Source: Candidatus Contendibacter sp. (GTDB lineage Bacteria > Pseudomonadota > Gammaproteobacteria > Competibacterales > Competibacteraceae). From it: a stretch of DNA of 64,000 bases. The notes below the pieces were generated by a model. That model was given only the letters and a program-made list of their open reading frames with translations. It searched no databases and was not told the origin of the DNA. Where the stretch lies: NCBI GenBank assembly GCA_029624765.1, contig JARSSO010000010.1, forward strand, positions 62,001-126,000, written 5' to 3'. The position numbers and the translations under genes are program-made. Each line of letters opens with the position of its first letter. The first letter of the stretch is position 1. This document shows positions 26,294 through 35,217 of this stretch, piece after piece.

Positions 26294-26749
26294 ATGCTGA
26301 ATTTCACGCTCGATTCCGCCACCGCCACCGAAGAACTCGGCGCGCGGCTGGCGGGGATTCTCAAGCCCGGCGGCGTGGTCTACCTGCGTGGCGAACTGGG
26401 CGCCGGCAAGACCACGCTGGCGCGCGGTCTGCTGCATGCGCTCGGTCATCGCGGCACGGTGAAAAGTCCCACCTACACCCTGGTGGAGCCGTATCAATTG
26501 GATGGCTGGCGGCTGTTCCACTGGGATTTGTATCGGCTGGCCGATCCCGGCGAACTGGAATTCCTGGGCGTGCGCGATCAACTGGACGGCGAGGCGGTGC
26601 TGTTGATCGAGTGGCCGGAGCGTGGCCGGGGCGAGCTGCCGGCGGCGGATCTGGAGGTCGCGCTCGACTACGCCGGCGAGGGACGGGCTTGCCGGCTGGA
26701 AGCGCGTTCCCCGGCCGGCCAGGCTCTGTTGGTCAAGTTGGCGGGTTAG
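26294..26749 (+). CDS. tsaE: tRNA threonylcarbamoyladenosine biosynthesis ATPase TsaE
   Basis: The 151-aa P-loop protein has GELGAGKTT at 33-41, then SPTYTLVEPY, HWDLYRL and LIEWPERG, all family hallmarks. TsaE works with TsaB and TsaD to make t6A37 in ANN-decoding tRNAs. It starts 3 bp after the nnr stop and is presumably co-transcribed. Confidence 0.95.
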   Translation: MLNFTLDSATATEELGARLAGILKPGGVVYLRGELGAGKTTLARGLLHALGHRGTVKSPTYTLVEPYQLDGWRLFHWDLYRLADPGELEFLGVRDQLDGEAVLLIEWPERGRGELPAADLEVALDYAGEGRACRLEARSPAGQALLVKLAG

Positions 26750-26773
26750 GTCAGACGGTCCTTGGTCAGCAAG

Positions 26774-26796
26774 ACCCCCCTTTGGCAAAGGGGGGT
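26774..26796. repeat. Palindromic hairpin, C6/G6 type
   Basis: ACCCCCCTTT at 26774-26783 pairs perfectly with AAAGGGGGGT at 26787-26796 around a GGC loop. A G-rich tail (GAGGGGGG) follows. It lies between the convergent ends of tsaE and the DUF2852 gene, with no T-tract. It may be a REP-like repeat of the same general kind as those at 34182 and 35538. Confidence 0.55.
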
Positions 26797-26818
26797 GAGG
26801 GGGGATTCGGACCGTCTC

Positions 26819-27235
26819 TCAATGCTCCGCCGGTTGCTCGGGGTGTTCGCCGCCACGCTTCCGTTCGGTCATGAACTGGTCGAACTCCGCCCGATCCCGC
26901 GCCCGGCGGAGCCGGTCGAGGAATTCCACGAACGCCCGCTGTTCCTCTTCCAGCCGTCGCAGCGTTTCGCTGCGATATTCGTCGAAAGCCGAGTTGCCGC
27001 TGGAGGTTGACCGCCGCCAGTTGCAGCATCCTTCGCCAGCGGCATGGACAAATCGCCCGAACCCATGGCGCCGGGGATGGTTCGGGCTATCGGAATATCC
27101 GCATCTCATTCTTCCGCTCCAAATCAGATAAGCCAGGATGGCGAGGCCGAGAGGCCACCAGAAAGCCAGACCGAGAACGATCAACCCGGTCCAGGCCAGT
27201 TTGTCGATGGGATGGGGTTGTGCCGCGAGAAGCAT
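26819..27235 (-). CDS. DUF2852-family membrane protein
   Basis: The 138-aa protein has a hydrophobic segment (about 14-40: WTGLIVLGLAFWWPLGLAIL). The C-terminal charged helix contains GNSAFDEYR, TLRRLEEEQRAFVEFL and AEFDQFM, as I recall for DUF2852. The tail points into the cytoplasm and could be a coiled coil. GGAGG lies close to the ATG. A 23-bp palindrome sits 11 bp upstream, and a TetR gene lies just beyond, so TetR control is likely. The function of the family is unknown. Confidence 0.75.
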   Translation of the reverse strand: MLLAAQPHPIDKLAWTGLIVLGLAFWWPLGLAILAYLIWSGRMRCGYSDSPNHPRRHGFGRFVHAAGEGCCNWRRSTSSGNSAFDEYRSETLRRLEEEQRAFVEFLDRLRRARDRAEFDQFMTERKRGGEHPEQPAEH

Positions 27236-27245
27236 AGGTCCTCCA

Positions 27246-27268
27246 TGTAAATGTTAATCACATTTACA
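27246..27268. promoter_or_regulatory. Candidate TetR operator
   Basis: TGTAAATG (27246-27253) and CATTTACA (27261-27268) form a perfect 8-bp inverted repeat with a 7-base spacer. It lies between the TetR gene and the DUF2852 start, just upstream of the latter's ribosome-binding site. Length and symmetry suit a TetR dimer. Confidence 0.6.
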
Positions 27269-27311
27269 ATCCTAGGCGCATCAAAACGTCTTGTCAAGCG
27301 GTGGCGAGTCG

Positions 27312-27977
27312 TCAACGTTCCGATGGAACGGCTTTGCCGCCGCCGAGGCCCAGCCCGCGCAGATAGACCAGAATGCCCGCTTCCAGCAAGTCCTCCGGCG
27401 TCATGGGCAGCGGTTGCCGTGATCCTTCGCAGCAGTTAAGGAACAGCGATGCGATCCCATGCGCCAGGGACCAGATGTGCGAGGCCACCATCCGGGGCGG
27501 TGGTTGCTGGTTTTTCGGGGTCTGGACCCAGAGGATTTCCGCTGCCTTCATGAGCACGGCCAGCGCCCGCTCGCCGGCCTGGGCAAGGTCGGCGTCGGTT
27601 TCCGGAGGAGGCCCGGCTCCGAACATCGCGGCATAGTAGGCGGGCTGTTGCCGGGCGAACGCCAGATAGGCCCGGCCGCAGTTGACGAGGGCGCGGAGCG
27701 GCTCCGGCCGGCCGTCGTTCCAGGCTTGGAGGAGATCGGCCTCGAACCGCTCGAATCCACGGCGGGCCACTTCGGCGAGGAGGGCGTTGCGGTCGCGGAA
27801 ATGCCGGTAGGGAGCGGCCGGACTGACCCCGGCCAGCCGGGCAACCTCAGCGAAGGTGAAGCCGGCGGGGCCGCGGTCGGCGATCAAATCCAGCGCCGCT
27901 TCGATCAGCGCCTCGCGCAAATTGCCATGATGATAGCGGTCGCGCCCGGTTCCCTGACCCTGTTTGCACCAGATCAT
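27312..27977 (-). CDS. TetR/AcrR-family transcriptional regulator
   Basis: The 221-aa protein has a typical HTH (about 41-61: TFAEVARLAGVSPAAPYRHF) preceded by the helix REALIEAALDLIADRG. The C-terminal ligand domain resembles the WHG group, with ASHIWSLAHGIASLFL. The ATG at 27977 is preferred to an upstream start that would add an unrelated Arg-rich stretch. It probably binds the palindrome at 27246-27268 and controls the DUF2852 gene and perhaps itself. The ligand is unknown. Confidence 0.85.
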   Translation of the reverse strand: MIWCKQGQGTGRDRYHHGNLREALIEAALDLIADRGPAGFTFAEVARLAGVSPAAPYRHFRDRNALLAEVARRGFERFEADLLQAWNDGRPEPLRALVNCGRAYLAFARQQPAYYAAMFGAGPPPETDADLAQAGERALAVLMKAAEILWVQTPKNQQPPPRMVASHIWSLAHGIASLFLNCCEGSRQPLPMTPEDLLEAGILVYLRGLGLGGGKAVPSER

Positions 27978-28024
27978 GGAAAGCTCGCGATGGATGATGG
28001 GTTGGTCAAGCCAGCGACGCGGCT

Positions 28025-28444
28025 TCACACCGCCTGACTTTTCTCCTTCTGCTCTTCCAAATGCTTGCAGTCGATGCACAATTCCGCCGTCGGCCGCGCT
28101 TCCAGCCGCCGCAGGCCGATTTCCACGCCGCACGCTTCGCAATAGCCGTAATCGTCGCTGGCCAGCCGGGCCAGCGCCTTGTCGATCTTGTGCAGCAGCT
28201 TGCGTTCCCGGTCCCGCGCCCGCAGCGCGATTGAGAATTCCTCTTCCTGGCTGGCGCGGTCATTGGGGTCCGGCAGGTTCAACAGATCGTCCTGCATGTG
28301 ATGCACGGTGCGCCGGCTTTCCTCCACCAGTTCCTGCTTCCAGGCCAGCAGGATGGCGCGAAAATGCGCCTTCTGCCGGTCGTTCATGTAATCCTCGTCC
28401 TGCTCGGCGCGGTAGGGCGCGGCTTCCGCCAAGGCCTCGGTCAT
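28025..28444 (-). CDS. dksA: RNA polymerase-binding regulator DksA
   Basis: The 139-aa protein has the DksA coiled coil with tip acidic residues in LPDPNDRAS (Asp59, Asp62). The zinc finger is Cys102, Cys105, Cys123 and Cys126 (YCEACG and CIDCK). DksA enters the RNAP secondary channel and works with ppGpp. Length is close to the E. coli protein. It is transcribed toward the TetR gene with a 47-bp gap. Confidence 0.95.
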   Translation of the reverse strand: MTEALAEAAPYRAEQDEDYMNDRQKAHFRAILLAWKQELVEESRRTVHHMQDDLLNLPDPNDRASQEEEFSIALRARDRERKLLHKIDKALARLASDDYGYCEACGVEIGLRRLEARPTAELCIDCKHLEEQKEKSQAV

Positions 28445-28597
28445 GGTAATCCACCTTTGGTTTTTTTACGGTCGTTCGGTCGAAACGGCAAAAGCAAACC
28501 ATCGGCGGCCGCACTGGGCGAATGGTGCGTGGCCGACGGTCGGGATAACAGCATAAAACATTTGGGGCGGAATTTCCGCCGGCCCCGGCCGTGGCAT

Positions 28598-29554
28598 TCA
28601 GGCGCTGGCCAAGCAGCCGCGCAACGCCCCGCTCAAGCCTTGCAACAATTGAATATAGGCGTCGGGACCCGCCGGCAAATCCGCCCCCAGCGGATCGAGC
28701 ACCCCACGGCGGGCATTGCTACCGGCGACGATTGTTTCCACCAGCGCGGGTTGAAACTGCGGCTCGCTGAACACGCAGCGAACCTTCTGCTCGCGGACGC
28801 GCGCCCGGATTTCCGCCACCCGTTTCGCTCCAGGCCGCTGCGCCGGGTCGAGCACCACCGAGCCGACCGCGTTCAGGCCGTAGCGCCGCTCGAAATAATG
28901 GTAGGCATCGTGAAACACCAGGTAGGGTCGTTCCCGGATCGGCGCCAGATCGGACGCCAGTTGCCGGTCCAACCGTTCCAGCCGCTCGATCAGCGCCGCG
29001 CCGTTGCGGGCATACTCGGCCTGGTGGGCGGCGTCCATCTCGCCAAGCACGGCGACCATCCGACGCACCATGGCGATGGCGTTGATCGGATCGAGCCAGA
29101 CGTGGGCATCGCGGCTGGCGGCGGGATCGTGATCATCGTGATGACCATGGTGATCGGCGTCATGGTCATGCGCTTCCCAGGCGCCACCGGCCCGCAGCGG
29201 TAGAATCGTGAGGCCGGGTGCGTCCATCAGCGCCACGGAGCGCGCGGTTTTGGCGTTGGCGAGCGGCTTGGCCAGAAAGCTTTCCAGGTCCGGTCCAATC
29301 CAGAATACGACCTGGGCCGTACTCAGCGCGCGCGTGTCCGACGGTTTGAGACTGTACTCGTGCGGCGAGGCGCCGCCGGGAATCAACAGCAACGGCTCGC
29401 CCACGCCTTGCATGACCCCGGCCGCGAGCGCGTGGACCGGTTTGATGCTGGCCACCACCGCCGGCTGGGCGGCGGCTCCGATCAACGGGACGACCAGCAG
29501 CGCCCATCCCAGCAGAATCCACCCCCTGCGGGAACTTCGCGGCTCGTTCGGCAT
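28598..29554 (-). CDS. znuA: Zinc ABC transporter substrate-binding protein
   Basis: The 318-aa periplasmic protein has a signal ending GAAAQ. Metal ligands include His65 (GGASPHEY), His151 (DAHVWLDP) and His in VFHDAYHYF. A His/Asp-rich loop at 129-143 is typical of ZnuA and not of manganese homologues. It delivers Zn2+ to ZnuBC. It is divergent from znuCB across a 190-bp gap, the usual Zur-controlled arrangement. Confidence 0.93.
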   Translation of the reverse strand: MPNEPRSSRRGWILLGWALLVVPLIGAAAQPAVVASIKPVHALAAGVMQGVGEPLLLIPGGASPHEYSLKPSDTRALSTAQVVFWIGPDLESFLAKPLANAKTARSVALMDAPGLTILPLRAGGAWEAHDHDADHHGHHDDHDPAASRDAHVWLDPINAIAMVRRMVAVLGEMDAAHQAEYARNGAALIERLERLDRQLASDLAPIRERPYLVFHDAYHYFERRYGLNAVGSVVLDPAQRPGAKRVAEIRARVREQKVRCVFSEPQFQPALVETIVAGSNARRGVLDPLGADLPAGPDAYIQLLQGLSGALRGCLASA

Positions 29555-29744
29555 GTCTCCCCCTCAAACCCTGTCGTGATGAAAGCCGTTATAATGCAGC
29601 CAGAGCCTCGATTTAAATAGCGGCGCTGGTGAACCAGCGATAAGACTTTGAAATACTTTGCAATTCTATCGATTGCTTCCGGTCCTTCCGTATCGTCGAC
29701 AAGCCTGCCCCTGGAACGAATCCGGTTAAGTTGAGTAACGTCCC
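29555..29744. promoter_or_regulatory. Divergent znuA / znuCB promoter region
   Basis: This 190-bp gap serves both zinc-uptake units. GTTATAAT at about 29589-29596 resembles the core of gammaproteobacterial Zur boxes, but the flanking arms are poor. Zinc-responsive repression is expected from the gene content. The exact site is unproven. Confidence 0.35.
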
Positions 29745-30509
29745 ATGCCGCTCGAACCCCTCCTGACGATTGAGAAGGTCAACCTCGCCATCCGGGGAAA
29801 CTCCATCTTGCGCGATGTGAGTTTCCAGGTCACGGCGGGCGAAATCGTCGCCCTGATCGGGCCGAACGGAGCCGGCAAATCCACCCTGGCGCGGGTGGCG
29901 CTGGGTCTGATTCGGGCCGACAGCGGCCAGGTCTGGCGCAAACCCGGCGCGCGGGTGGGCTACATGCCGCAGCGGCTAGTGGTGGACGACACCCTGCCAT
30001 TGAGCGTGCGGCGCTTCGTCACCCTCGGCACGCCCGCCTCGCTGGCGCGGGTTCGGGACGCGCTGGCGGAAGTGGGCGCCGCTCACGTCCTTGACGCGCC
30101 GGTGCAGGCGATTTCCGGCGGCGAGATGCAACGGGTATTGCTGGCGCGGGCACTGTTGCGCGAACCCGAACTGCTGGTGCTGGACGAACCGATTCAGGGC
30201 GTGGACTTGAACGGCCAGTACGAGTTGTACGATCTGATCGGCGGTCTGCGTCAGCGGCGCGGCTGCGGGATTCTGATGGTGTCGCACGAGCTGCATCTGG
30301 TGATGGCGACCACCGATCACGTACTGTGCCTGAATCGGCACGTCTGCTGCTCGGGCCATCCCGACCACGTCGCCCGCGACCCGGCCTATCTGGAACTGTT
30401 CGGCCTCGACGGCGCCCGCCGCCTGGCGATCTACCACCATCGCCATAATCATCGTCACGACTTGCACGGCGCCGTGGTGGAGTCCGCGGAGCCCCAGACG
30501 CATGGATGA
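29745..30509 (+). CDS. znuC: Zinc ABC transporter ATP-binding protein
   Basis: The 254-aa ATPase has Walker [10 protein letters not shown] at 39-47, signature ISGGEMQR, Walker B ELLVLDEP and the His switch in VSHELHLV. The C-terminus is His-rich ([11 protein letters not shown]), as in many ZnuC proteins. No clear ribosome-binding site precedes the ATG. It overlaps znuB by 8 bp. Confidence 0.95.
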   Translation: MPLEPLLTIEKVNLAIRGNSILRDVSFQVTAGEIVALIGPNGAGKSTLARVALGLIRADSGQVWRKPGARVGYMPQRLVVDDTLPLSVRRFVTLGTPASLARVRDALAEVGAAHVLDAPVQAISGGEMQRVLLARALLREPELLVLDEPIQGVDLNGQYELYDLIGGLRQRRGCGILMVSHELHLVMATTDHVLCLNRHVCCSGHPDHVARDPAYLELFGLDGARRLAIYHHRHNHRHDLHGAVVESAEPQTHG

Positions 30510-31293
30510 TTTCCTGCTGCGCGCCCTGCTGGGCGGTTTCGGGGTCGCGCTGGCGGCCGGGCCGCTGGGCGCCTTCGTCGTCTGGCGACGCATGGCCTAT
30601 TTCGGCGACGCCCTGGCTCATTCCGGTTTGCTCGGCGTGCTGCTCGGCGCGATGTTGCGCGTCAACCCGCAACTGGGGGTGATTCTGACTTGCCTGCTGA
30701 TGGCGCTTGCGCTGGCGCTGTTGCAACGCCAGCGCAAGCTGGCCACCGATACCCTGCTGGGCATTCTCGCCCACGCCACCCTGTCGCTGGGGTTGGTGGC
30801 GCTCGCTTTCCTGGAAACGGTGCGGGTGGATCTGGTCGGCTATCTGTTCGGCGACATCCTCGCCATCACCACCGTCGATCTGTACTGGATCTGGGGCGGC
30901 GGCCTGCTGGCGCTGGGGGCGCTGGCGGGGTTGTGGCGACCGCTGCTGGCGCTGACCGTGCACGAGGATCTGGCGCGCGTGGAAGGCGTGGCGGTGTTTC
31001 CGGCCCGACTGGCGTTCATGCTGCTGATCGCCCTGGTCGTCGCGGTGGCGATGAAGGTGGTCGGTATCCTGCTCATCACCTCGTTGCTGATTGTCCCGGC
31101 GGCGGCGGCGCGGCGCTTCGCCCGCTCGCCGGAAGGCATGGCGGCGCTGGCCAGTCTGGTCGGCGGCGCGGCGGTCGGGCTGGGGTTGTGGGCCTCGCTG
31201 CGCTGGGATACGCCGGCCGGCCCCTCGGTGGTGGTGGCCGCCACGGCGCTGTTCGCGCTGAGCCTGGCCGCGCCGGGCCGATTGAGGCGCTAA
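30502..31293 (+). CDS. znuB: Zinc ABC transporter permease
   Basis: The 263-aa protein is an ABC-3 family permease with about eight membrane segments. It starts [41 protein letters not shown], here cited by its parts [14 protein letters not shown] and [17 protein letters not shown]. It forms the Zn2+ channel with ZnuC. Translation is coupled through the 8-bp overlap. Confidence 0.94.
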   Translation: MDDFLLRALLGGFGVALAAGPLGAFVVWRRMAYFGDALAHSGLLGVLLGAMLRVNPQLGVILTCLLMALALALLQRQRKLATDTLLGILAHATLSLGLVALAFLETVRVDLVGYLFGDILAITTVDLYWIWGGGLLALGALAGLWRPLLALTVHEDLARVEGVAVFPARLAFMLLIALVVAVAMKVVGILLITSLLIVPAAAARRFARSPEGMAALASLVGGAAVGLGLWASLRWDTPAGPSVVVAATALFALSLAAPGRLRR

Positions 31294-31366
31294 TGGGCCA
31301 AATTCCCTGGCCAACCCACCGTCAAGCGGCCTTCCGGCCCAGGGTTTCAACAGGTTATCTGGTTTC

Positions 31367-31398
31367 GCAATGCGGTATTTTTATTGTGCAATGCGATA
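31367..31398 (+). promoter_or_regulatory. Direct repeat GCAATGCGRTA with 21-bp period
   Basis: GCAATGCGGTA (31367-31377) and GCAATGCGATA (31388-31398) are spaced 21 bp start to start, two helical turns. Such phased direct repeats suit a regulator binding one DNA face, or two tandem dimers. The site lies about 260 bp upstream of the phasin-like gene and 74 bp after znuB. Confidence 0.45.
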
Positions 31399-31512
31399 GT
31401 TAGCGCGGCCGAATTGCTTAAGGACGCTATTTCGCGCCTTTAGTGTGTTTATTCTAATCCAGGCCGCTACCATCGGAAGCTACGGTGGACCGGGGCGATG
31501 GCCCGGCTGTTC

Positions 31513-31546
31513 GAACCGCCATAACCCGGATGGTAACTGGCGGTTC
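31513..31546. other. 9-bp stem-loop upstream of the phasin-like gene
   Basis: GAACCGCCA (31513-31521) pairs perfectly with TGGCGGTTC (31538-31546) around a 16-base loop. It is followed by AAAAAAGCTTTTT. It might end znuCB transcription or shape the leader of the next mRNA. It lacks the immediate T-run of a classic terminator. Confidence 0.45.
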
Positions 31547-31654
31547 AAAAAAGCTTTTTAAAGGTTCGCCACGGAGAATCAGCATAAGGGTTCGGAACGC
31601 CCGGAATCGGCTGTCACGGATGACCGTTCTTGGGTTTATACAGGAGTAGCGAAC

Positions 31655-31999
31655 ATGGCTTACCAACAACTGCGGAAATGCATGCGCGAAACGCGCAAGA
31701 TGGAAGACACGCTGGCCTTGGCCAGTCAAATCTGGCTGGCGGGAATCGGCGCGCTGGCGCGGGCTCAACAGGAAGGCCACGATTTTTTCGACCAACTGGT
31801 GCAATGCGGCGAGGTCGTGGAGGCCATCGACGAGCAGGACGATGGCCTGCGCGAACTCAAACGGTTGGCCCGCTTGGTGCTGGCTGGGGCCGGTTCCGGC
31901 GCGGGGGCGGCGAACGCGCCCACGCCGGAGGAAATCCGCAGCCTGGCGGAAATGATCCAGAATTTCGACTTGCATCTGAACGAACTGGACATGCGCTGA
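31655..31999 (+). CDS. Phasin-like PHA granule-associated protein
   Basis: The 114-aa protein is almost entirely helical and amphipathic. ALASQIWLAGIGALARAQQEGHDFFDQLVQ matches the PhaF/PhaI-type phasin pattern (hydrophobic helix, then G/A-rich turn, then QxGxxFFxxLV), quoted here by its pieces IWLAGIGALA and GHDFFDQLV. Phasins coat polyhydroxyalkanoate granules. The C-terminus is acidic and lacks the Lys/Ala-rich tail of PhaF. GGAG lies eight bases before the ATG. No other PHA genes are in the window. Confidence 0.7.
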   Translation: MAYQQLRKCMRETRKMEDTLALASQIWLAGIGALARAQQEGHDFFDQLVQCGEVVEAIDEQDDGLRELKRLARLVLAGAGSGAGAANAPTPEEIRSLAEMIQNFDLHLNELDMR

Positions 32000-32066
32000 A
32001 CCGGCGCCGGGCTTGGCGACTCGACCGGCGGATGCCACCAACGGCGCGGTTCCCCCCGGTCGGCTT

Positions 32067-32900
32067 CTAACCCTTCGTCCCGCCCAGCAAAATCCCGGCA
32101 ATGTAATACTTTTGCAGCGCCACGAACAGCAGCATGACCGGCAGCACGGTCAACACCGAACCGGCCATCATCAGCTCGGTGTCCTGCACGTGCTCGCCCA
32201 GCAGATTGGCCAGCGCCACCGGCAGGGTGTACAGCGTGCTGTCGGTCAGCACGATCAGCGGCCACATGAAATCGTTCCAGGCGCCGAGAAAGGTGAAGAT
32301 CGCCAGCGTCACCAGAATCGGCCGGCACAGCGGCAGAATCAGCGACCAGTAAATGCGGAACTCGCCGGCCCCGTCCATCCGCGCCGCGTCCAGCAAGCTG
32401 TCGGGAATCGCCAGCAGGTATTGCCGGATCAGGAAGATACCGAAAATATTGGCCATGCCGGGGATGATCACGCCCCAGTAGGTGTTGATCAACCCAAGTT
32501 GCTTGAGCAGCAGGAACAGCGGCAGCATCGCCACCTGGGCGGGAATCACCATCGCCGCCAGCAGACCTTGAAACAGCCGGTCGCGATGGCGGAAGCGGAG
32601 CTTGGCGAAGGCGTAGCCGGCCATGGAATTGATCAATAGCGCGATCACGGTCACCGCGCCGGCCAACAGGGCGCTGTTGAGCAGATGGCGGCCGAGATCG
32701 AGGCGGGTGAACAGCGCCGCGTAATGCTCGAAGGTCACCGCGCTGGGCCACAGGCGCGGCGGATAATGGTTGGCTTCGCCGGCGGGCATCAGCGACGCCG
32801 CCAGCATCCACAGCAACGGCAGCAGGATCAGCGCCGCGCCCGCCATCAGCGCGCCGTGCAACACCAGGCTGGGAAGCAGACGATGCATCCATCGACTCAT
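32067..32900 (-). CDS. Sugar ABC transporter permease, MalG/UgpE type
   Basis: The 277-aa protein has six predicted membrane segments. The EAA loop reads DAARMDGAGEFRIYWSLILP. Its ATG overlaps the stop of the partner permease by 4 bp. It is a carbohydrate-uptake (CUT1) family component; the substrate cannot be read from sequence. No ATPase gene is adjacent, so it may share a MsmK/UgpC-type ATPase encoded elsewhere. Confidence 0.92.
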   Translation of the reverse strand: MSRWMHRLLPSLVLHGALMAGAALILLPLLWMLAASLMPAGEANHYPPRLWPSAVTFEHYAALFTRLDLGRHLLNSALLAGAVTVIALLINSMAGYAFAKLRFRHRDRLFQGLLAAMVIPAQVAMLPLFLLLKQLGLINTYWGVIIPGMANIFGIFLIRQYLLAIPDSLLDAARMDGAGEFRIYWSLILPLCRPILVTLAIFTFLGAWNDFMWPLIVLTDSTLYTLPVALANLLGEHVQDTELMMAGSVLTVLPVMLLFVALQKYYIAGILLGGTKG

Positions 32901-33784
32901 GGCGATTCCCGCCGCAGCTTCAGTTGCAGCACGGTTCCGGCCAGGATCAGCGCGAACAGGACGAAGGCCGCCGCCGAGGCGTAACCCATGTTCCACCAGC
33001 GGAAACCTTCCTCGTACATCAGCAGCACCACGCTGAGCGTGCGGTTGGCCGGACCGCCCTGAGTCATCACATACGGCTCGGCGAACACCTGGAAATAACC
33101 GATCATGGTTATCAGCGCCACGAACAGGAAGGTCGGCCCCAGCAACGGCAGGGTGATATGGCGGAACCGCCGCCAGGCGTCGGCCCCGTCGATCCGCGCC
33201 GCCTCGTAAAGCTGCGGGGGGATGTTTTGCAGGCCGGCGATGAAGATGATCATGTTGAAGCCGAAATTCTTCCATACCGCCATCAGGATGATCGCCGGCA
33301 TCGCCCAGTCCGGATTGCCCAGCCAGTCGATGGGATCGACGCCCAACCAGCTCAGGCCGTAATTCAACAGCCCGTAGCGCGGATGGTAGAGGTAGCGCCA
33401 GACCACCGCCACCGCCACCAGGGTGGTGACCACCGGCAGGAAGAACGCGGCGCGGAAGAAGCCGGGGAAGCGGGTCAAACGGGCGTTGACCAGCAGCGCG
33501 GCGCCCAGCGATAGCGCCACCGACAACGGTCCGCCCACCAGCACGAAGTAGAAGGTATTGCCGATGGCGATCCAGAACAGCGGGCTTTGCAGCAATTGCA
33601 GATAGTTGGTGAAACCGACGAAGCGCAGCCGGCTCAAATCGCCCAGCGCGTAGATGTCGAAATCGGTGAAGCTCAGCAGCAGCGCCGCCACCACCGGCAG
33701 GAAGAAAAACACCGCGATCAGCAGCAAGGCCGGGGCGAGGAACATTCCCGCGCTCAGGGCGGCGCGGCGTTCGCGACCGGTCAT
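32897..33784 (-). CDS. Sugar ABC transporter permease, MalF/UgpA type
   Basis: The 295-aa protein has a membrane N-terminus (FLAPALLLIAVFFFLPVVAALLL, in parts) and the EAA loop EAARIDGADAWRRFRHITLP. It pairs with the downstream MalG-type permease. Its ATG overlaps the stop of the binding-protein gene by 4 bp. The longer upstream frame is a shadow of that gene. Confidence 0.92.
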   Translation of the reverse strand: MTGRERRAALSAGMFLAPALLLIAVFFFLPVVAALLLSFTDFDIYALGDLSRLRFVGFTNYLQLLQSPLFWIAIGNTFYFVLVGGPLSVALSLGAALLVNARLTRFPGFFRAAFFLPVVTTLVAVAVVWRYLYHPRYGLLNYGLSWLGVDPIDWLGNPDWAMPAIILMAVWKNFGFNMIIFIAGLQNIPPQLYEAARIDGADAWRRFRHITLPLLGPTFLFVALITMIGYFQVFAEPYVMTQGGPANRTLSVVLLMYEEGFRWWNMGYASAAAFVLFALILAGTVLQLKLRRESP

Positions 33785-35097
33785 CGTTGTAGCCCTCGGC
33801 TCAGCAGCCAGCGTCGTTTTTCCAGAATCCGGTCCACGTCCCGATCCAGCGCCGCGAGCGCCTCGTCCACGCTGACCTGCCGGCGAATGGCCCGCTCGGC
33901 ATGATAGGCCAGCTTGTTGGCGATCCGCTCCCATTCGGGAATCGCGGGTGTTGCCCGGACCTGTTGCAACTGTTGCCGGAACGCTTGTGCGTAACGGTTG
34001 CCGACCAGCGCCGGATTGGCCCAGGCCGACTGTCGGGCGGGTAAATCGCCGGTGAGTTGATAAAATCGCGCCTGTTGCGCCGGCTCGGCCAGAAATTCCA
34101 GCAGTTTCCAGGCTGCTTCCCGGCGCGGCGAGGTCCGGCTGAGCGCCAGGCTGGCGCCGCCAGCCAGCGATGCGCCCACCGCCCTCACCCCCAACCCCTT
34201 TTCCAGTGGGAGAGGGGGGAAATCAGTAAATCCCGGCAGCGGCGCGGTGTTCCAGTAGGGTTGCACCGCCGCCGGCAAGCGCCGCCCGAACTCACCGATG
34301 TTCCACGGCCCGCTGACGTAAACGGCGAACGCGCCGCTGGCGAATTCCTGATAAAGATTAGCCATCTGGGTATTACCGACCGGTGGCGCCAAGCCCTGTT
34401 CGAACAACCCGAGATAGAACAGGAACGCCTCGCGGAAACGCGGTTCCTGGAAATTGCCGTACTGGTCCCGGTCGCGCAGCAGGGTCGCGCCGCGTTGCAG
34501 GGCCAGGATCACCGGCAACTGCCATTCGTTGATCGAGAGCAGAATGGCGTGGCGTTCCGGACCCGCCCGCGCCTTGAGCCGGGTCATGGCCCGTACCCAC
34601 TCCTCCCATGTCGTGGGCAGGTCGGCGAAACCGGCGGCGGCCAGCAAGTCGGTGCGATAGAACAGCAGCCGGGTATCCACATACCATGGCAGGGCGTAGG
34701 TTTGGCCGTCCAGCCGGTTGGTGGCGAGAATGCCGGGGAAATAGTCGGCCAGCGCGTCCGCCGGCCAGGCGCGCAACCGCGCATCCAGGGGTTCGACGGC
34801 GCGCAGGGCGACGAATTCGGGAATCCAGGTATTGCCGAGCTGGAACAAATCCGGCATGGCGTCACCGGCATGGGCGGTTAGCAGCTTTTCGTGCGCCGCG
34901 CTCCAGGGAATCTGTTGCACCCGCACCCGCAGGCCGGGATGGCGGCGTTCGAATTCCGGCAACAGCGCCTTGACCTGCTCGCCTTCCTGGCCCATCGCCC
35001 AAAACTCCACCACGACGGCCTGGGTGGTGGAGGAACCGCAGTTAGACAATCCCAGAGTGAGCAATACGGCGAACAACAGACGAATGAGCGATGGCAT
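33781..35097 (-). CDS. Sugar ABC transporter substrate-binding lipoprotein
   Basis: From the ATG at 35097 the product has 438 aa, with a lipoprotein signal and lipobox Cys20 (LGLSNC). The fold is the CUT1 binding-protein type: EFWAMGQEGEQVKALLPEFE, PDLFQLGNTWIPEF and ETYALPWYVD-like parts are visible. An upstream ATG at 35166 would bury the signal. No good ribosome-binding site is seen. Residues about 293-306 (FPPLPLEKGLGVRA) are encoded by a G/C-rich palindrome and look like an inserted repeat. It is first of a three-gene transporter operon. Confidence 0.88.
   Translation of the reverse strand: MPSLIRLLFAVLLTLGLSNCGSSTTQAVVVEFWAMGQEGEQVKALLPEFERRHPGLRVRVQQIPWSAAHEKLLTAHAGDAMPDLFQLGNTWIPEFVALRAVEPLDARLRAWPADALADYFPGILATNRLDGQTYALPWYVDTRLLFYRTDLLAAAGFADLPTTWEEWVRAMTRLKARAGPERHAILLSINEWQLPVILALQRGATLLRDRDQYGNFQEPRFREAFLFYLGLFEQGLAPPVGNTQMANLYQEFASGAFAVYVSGPWNIGEFGRRLPAAVQPYWNTAPLPGFTDFPPLPLEKGLGVRAVGASLAGGASLALSRTSPRREAAWKLLEFLAEPAQQARFYQLTGDLPARQSAWANPALVGNRYAQAFRQQLQQVRATPAIPEWERIANKLAYHAERAIRRQVSVDEALAALDRDVDRILEKRRWLLSRGLQR
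34182..34220. repeat. Palindromic element inside a coding region
   Basis: CCCCTTTTCC-AGT-GGGAGAGGGG (34195-34217) is an imperfect palindrome, preceded by CCTCACCCCCAA. This is the style of dispersed intergenic repeats. Here it lies in frame in the binding-protein gene and encodes a Pro/Leu/Gly-rich insert. It resembles the elements at 35538 and 48314. Confidence 0.55.
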
Positions 35098-35217
35098 GAA
35101 AAATAGTGTAACCGCAATCGCGGCGGTTTGGGCCAGCGCCTTGAAATCGCCCGCCACCGCTCCCATATGATCAAATCAGTTGAATTTCCCAAATTCCGTC
35201 AGTTCGCGAGGTACGTC

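Larger units (their letters stand above)
31294..31654. other. Long leader region upstream of the phasin-like gene
   Basis: These 361 bp carry no convincing gene. They hold a direct repeat at 31367-31398 and a hairpin at 31513-31546, described separately. The part 31365-31450 is AT-rich and is the best place for a promoter. Confidence 0.5.

Noticed and set aside
26774..26796. Rho-independent terminator for tsaE or the DUF2852 gene
   Set aside because: No T-run follows the stem on either strand; a REP-like element is more likely.
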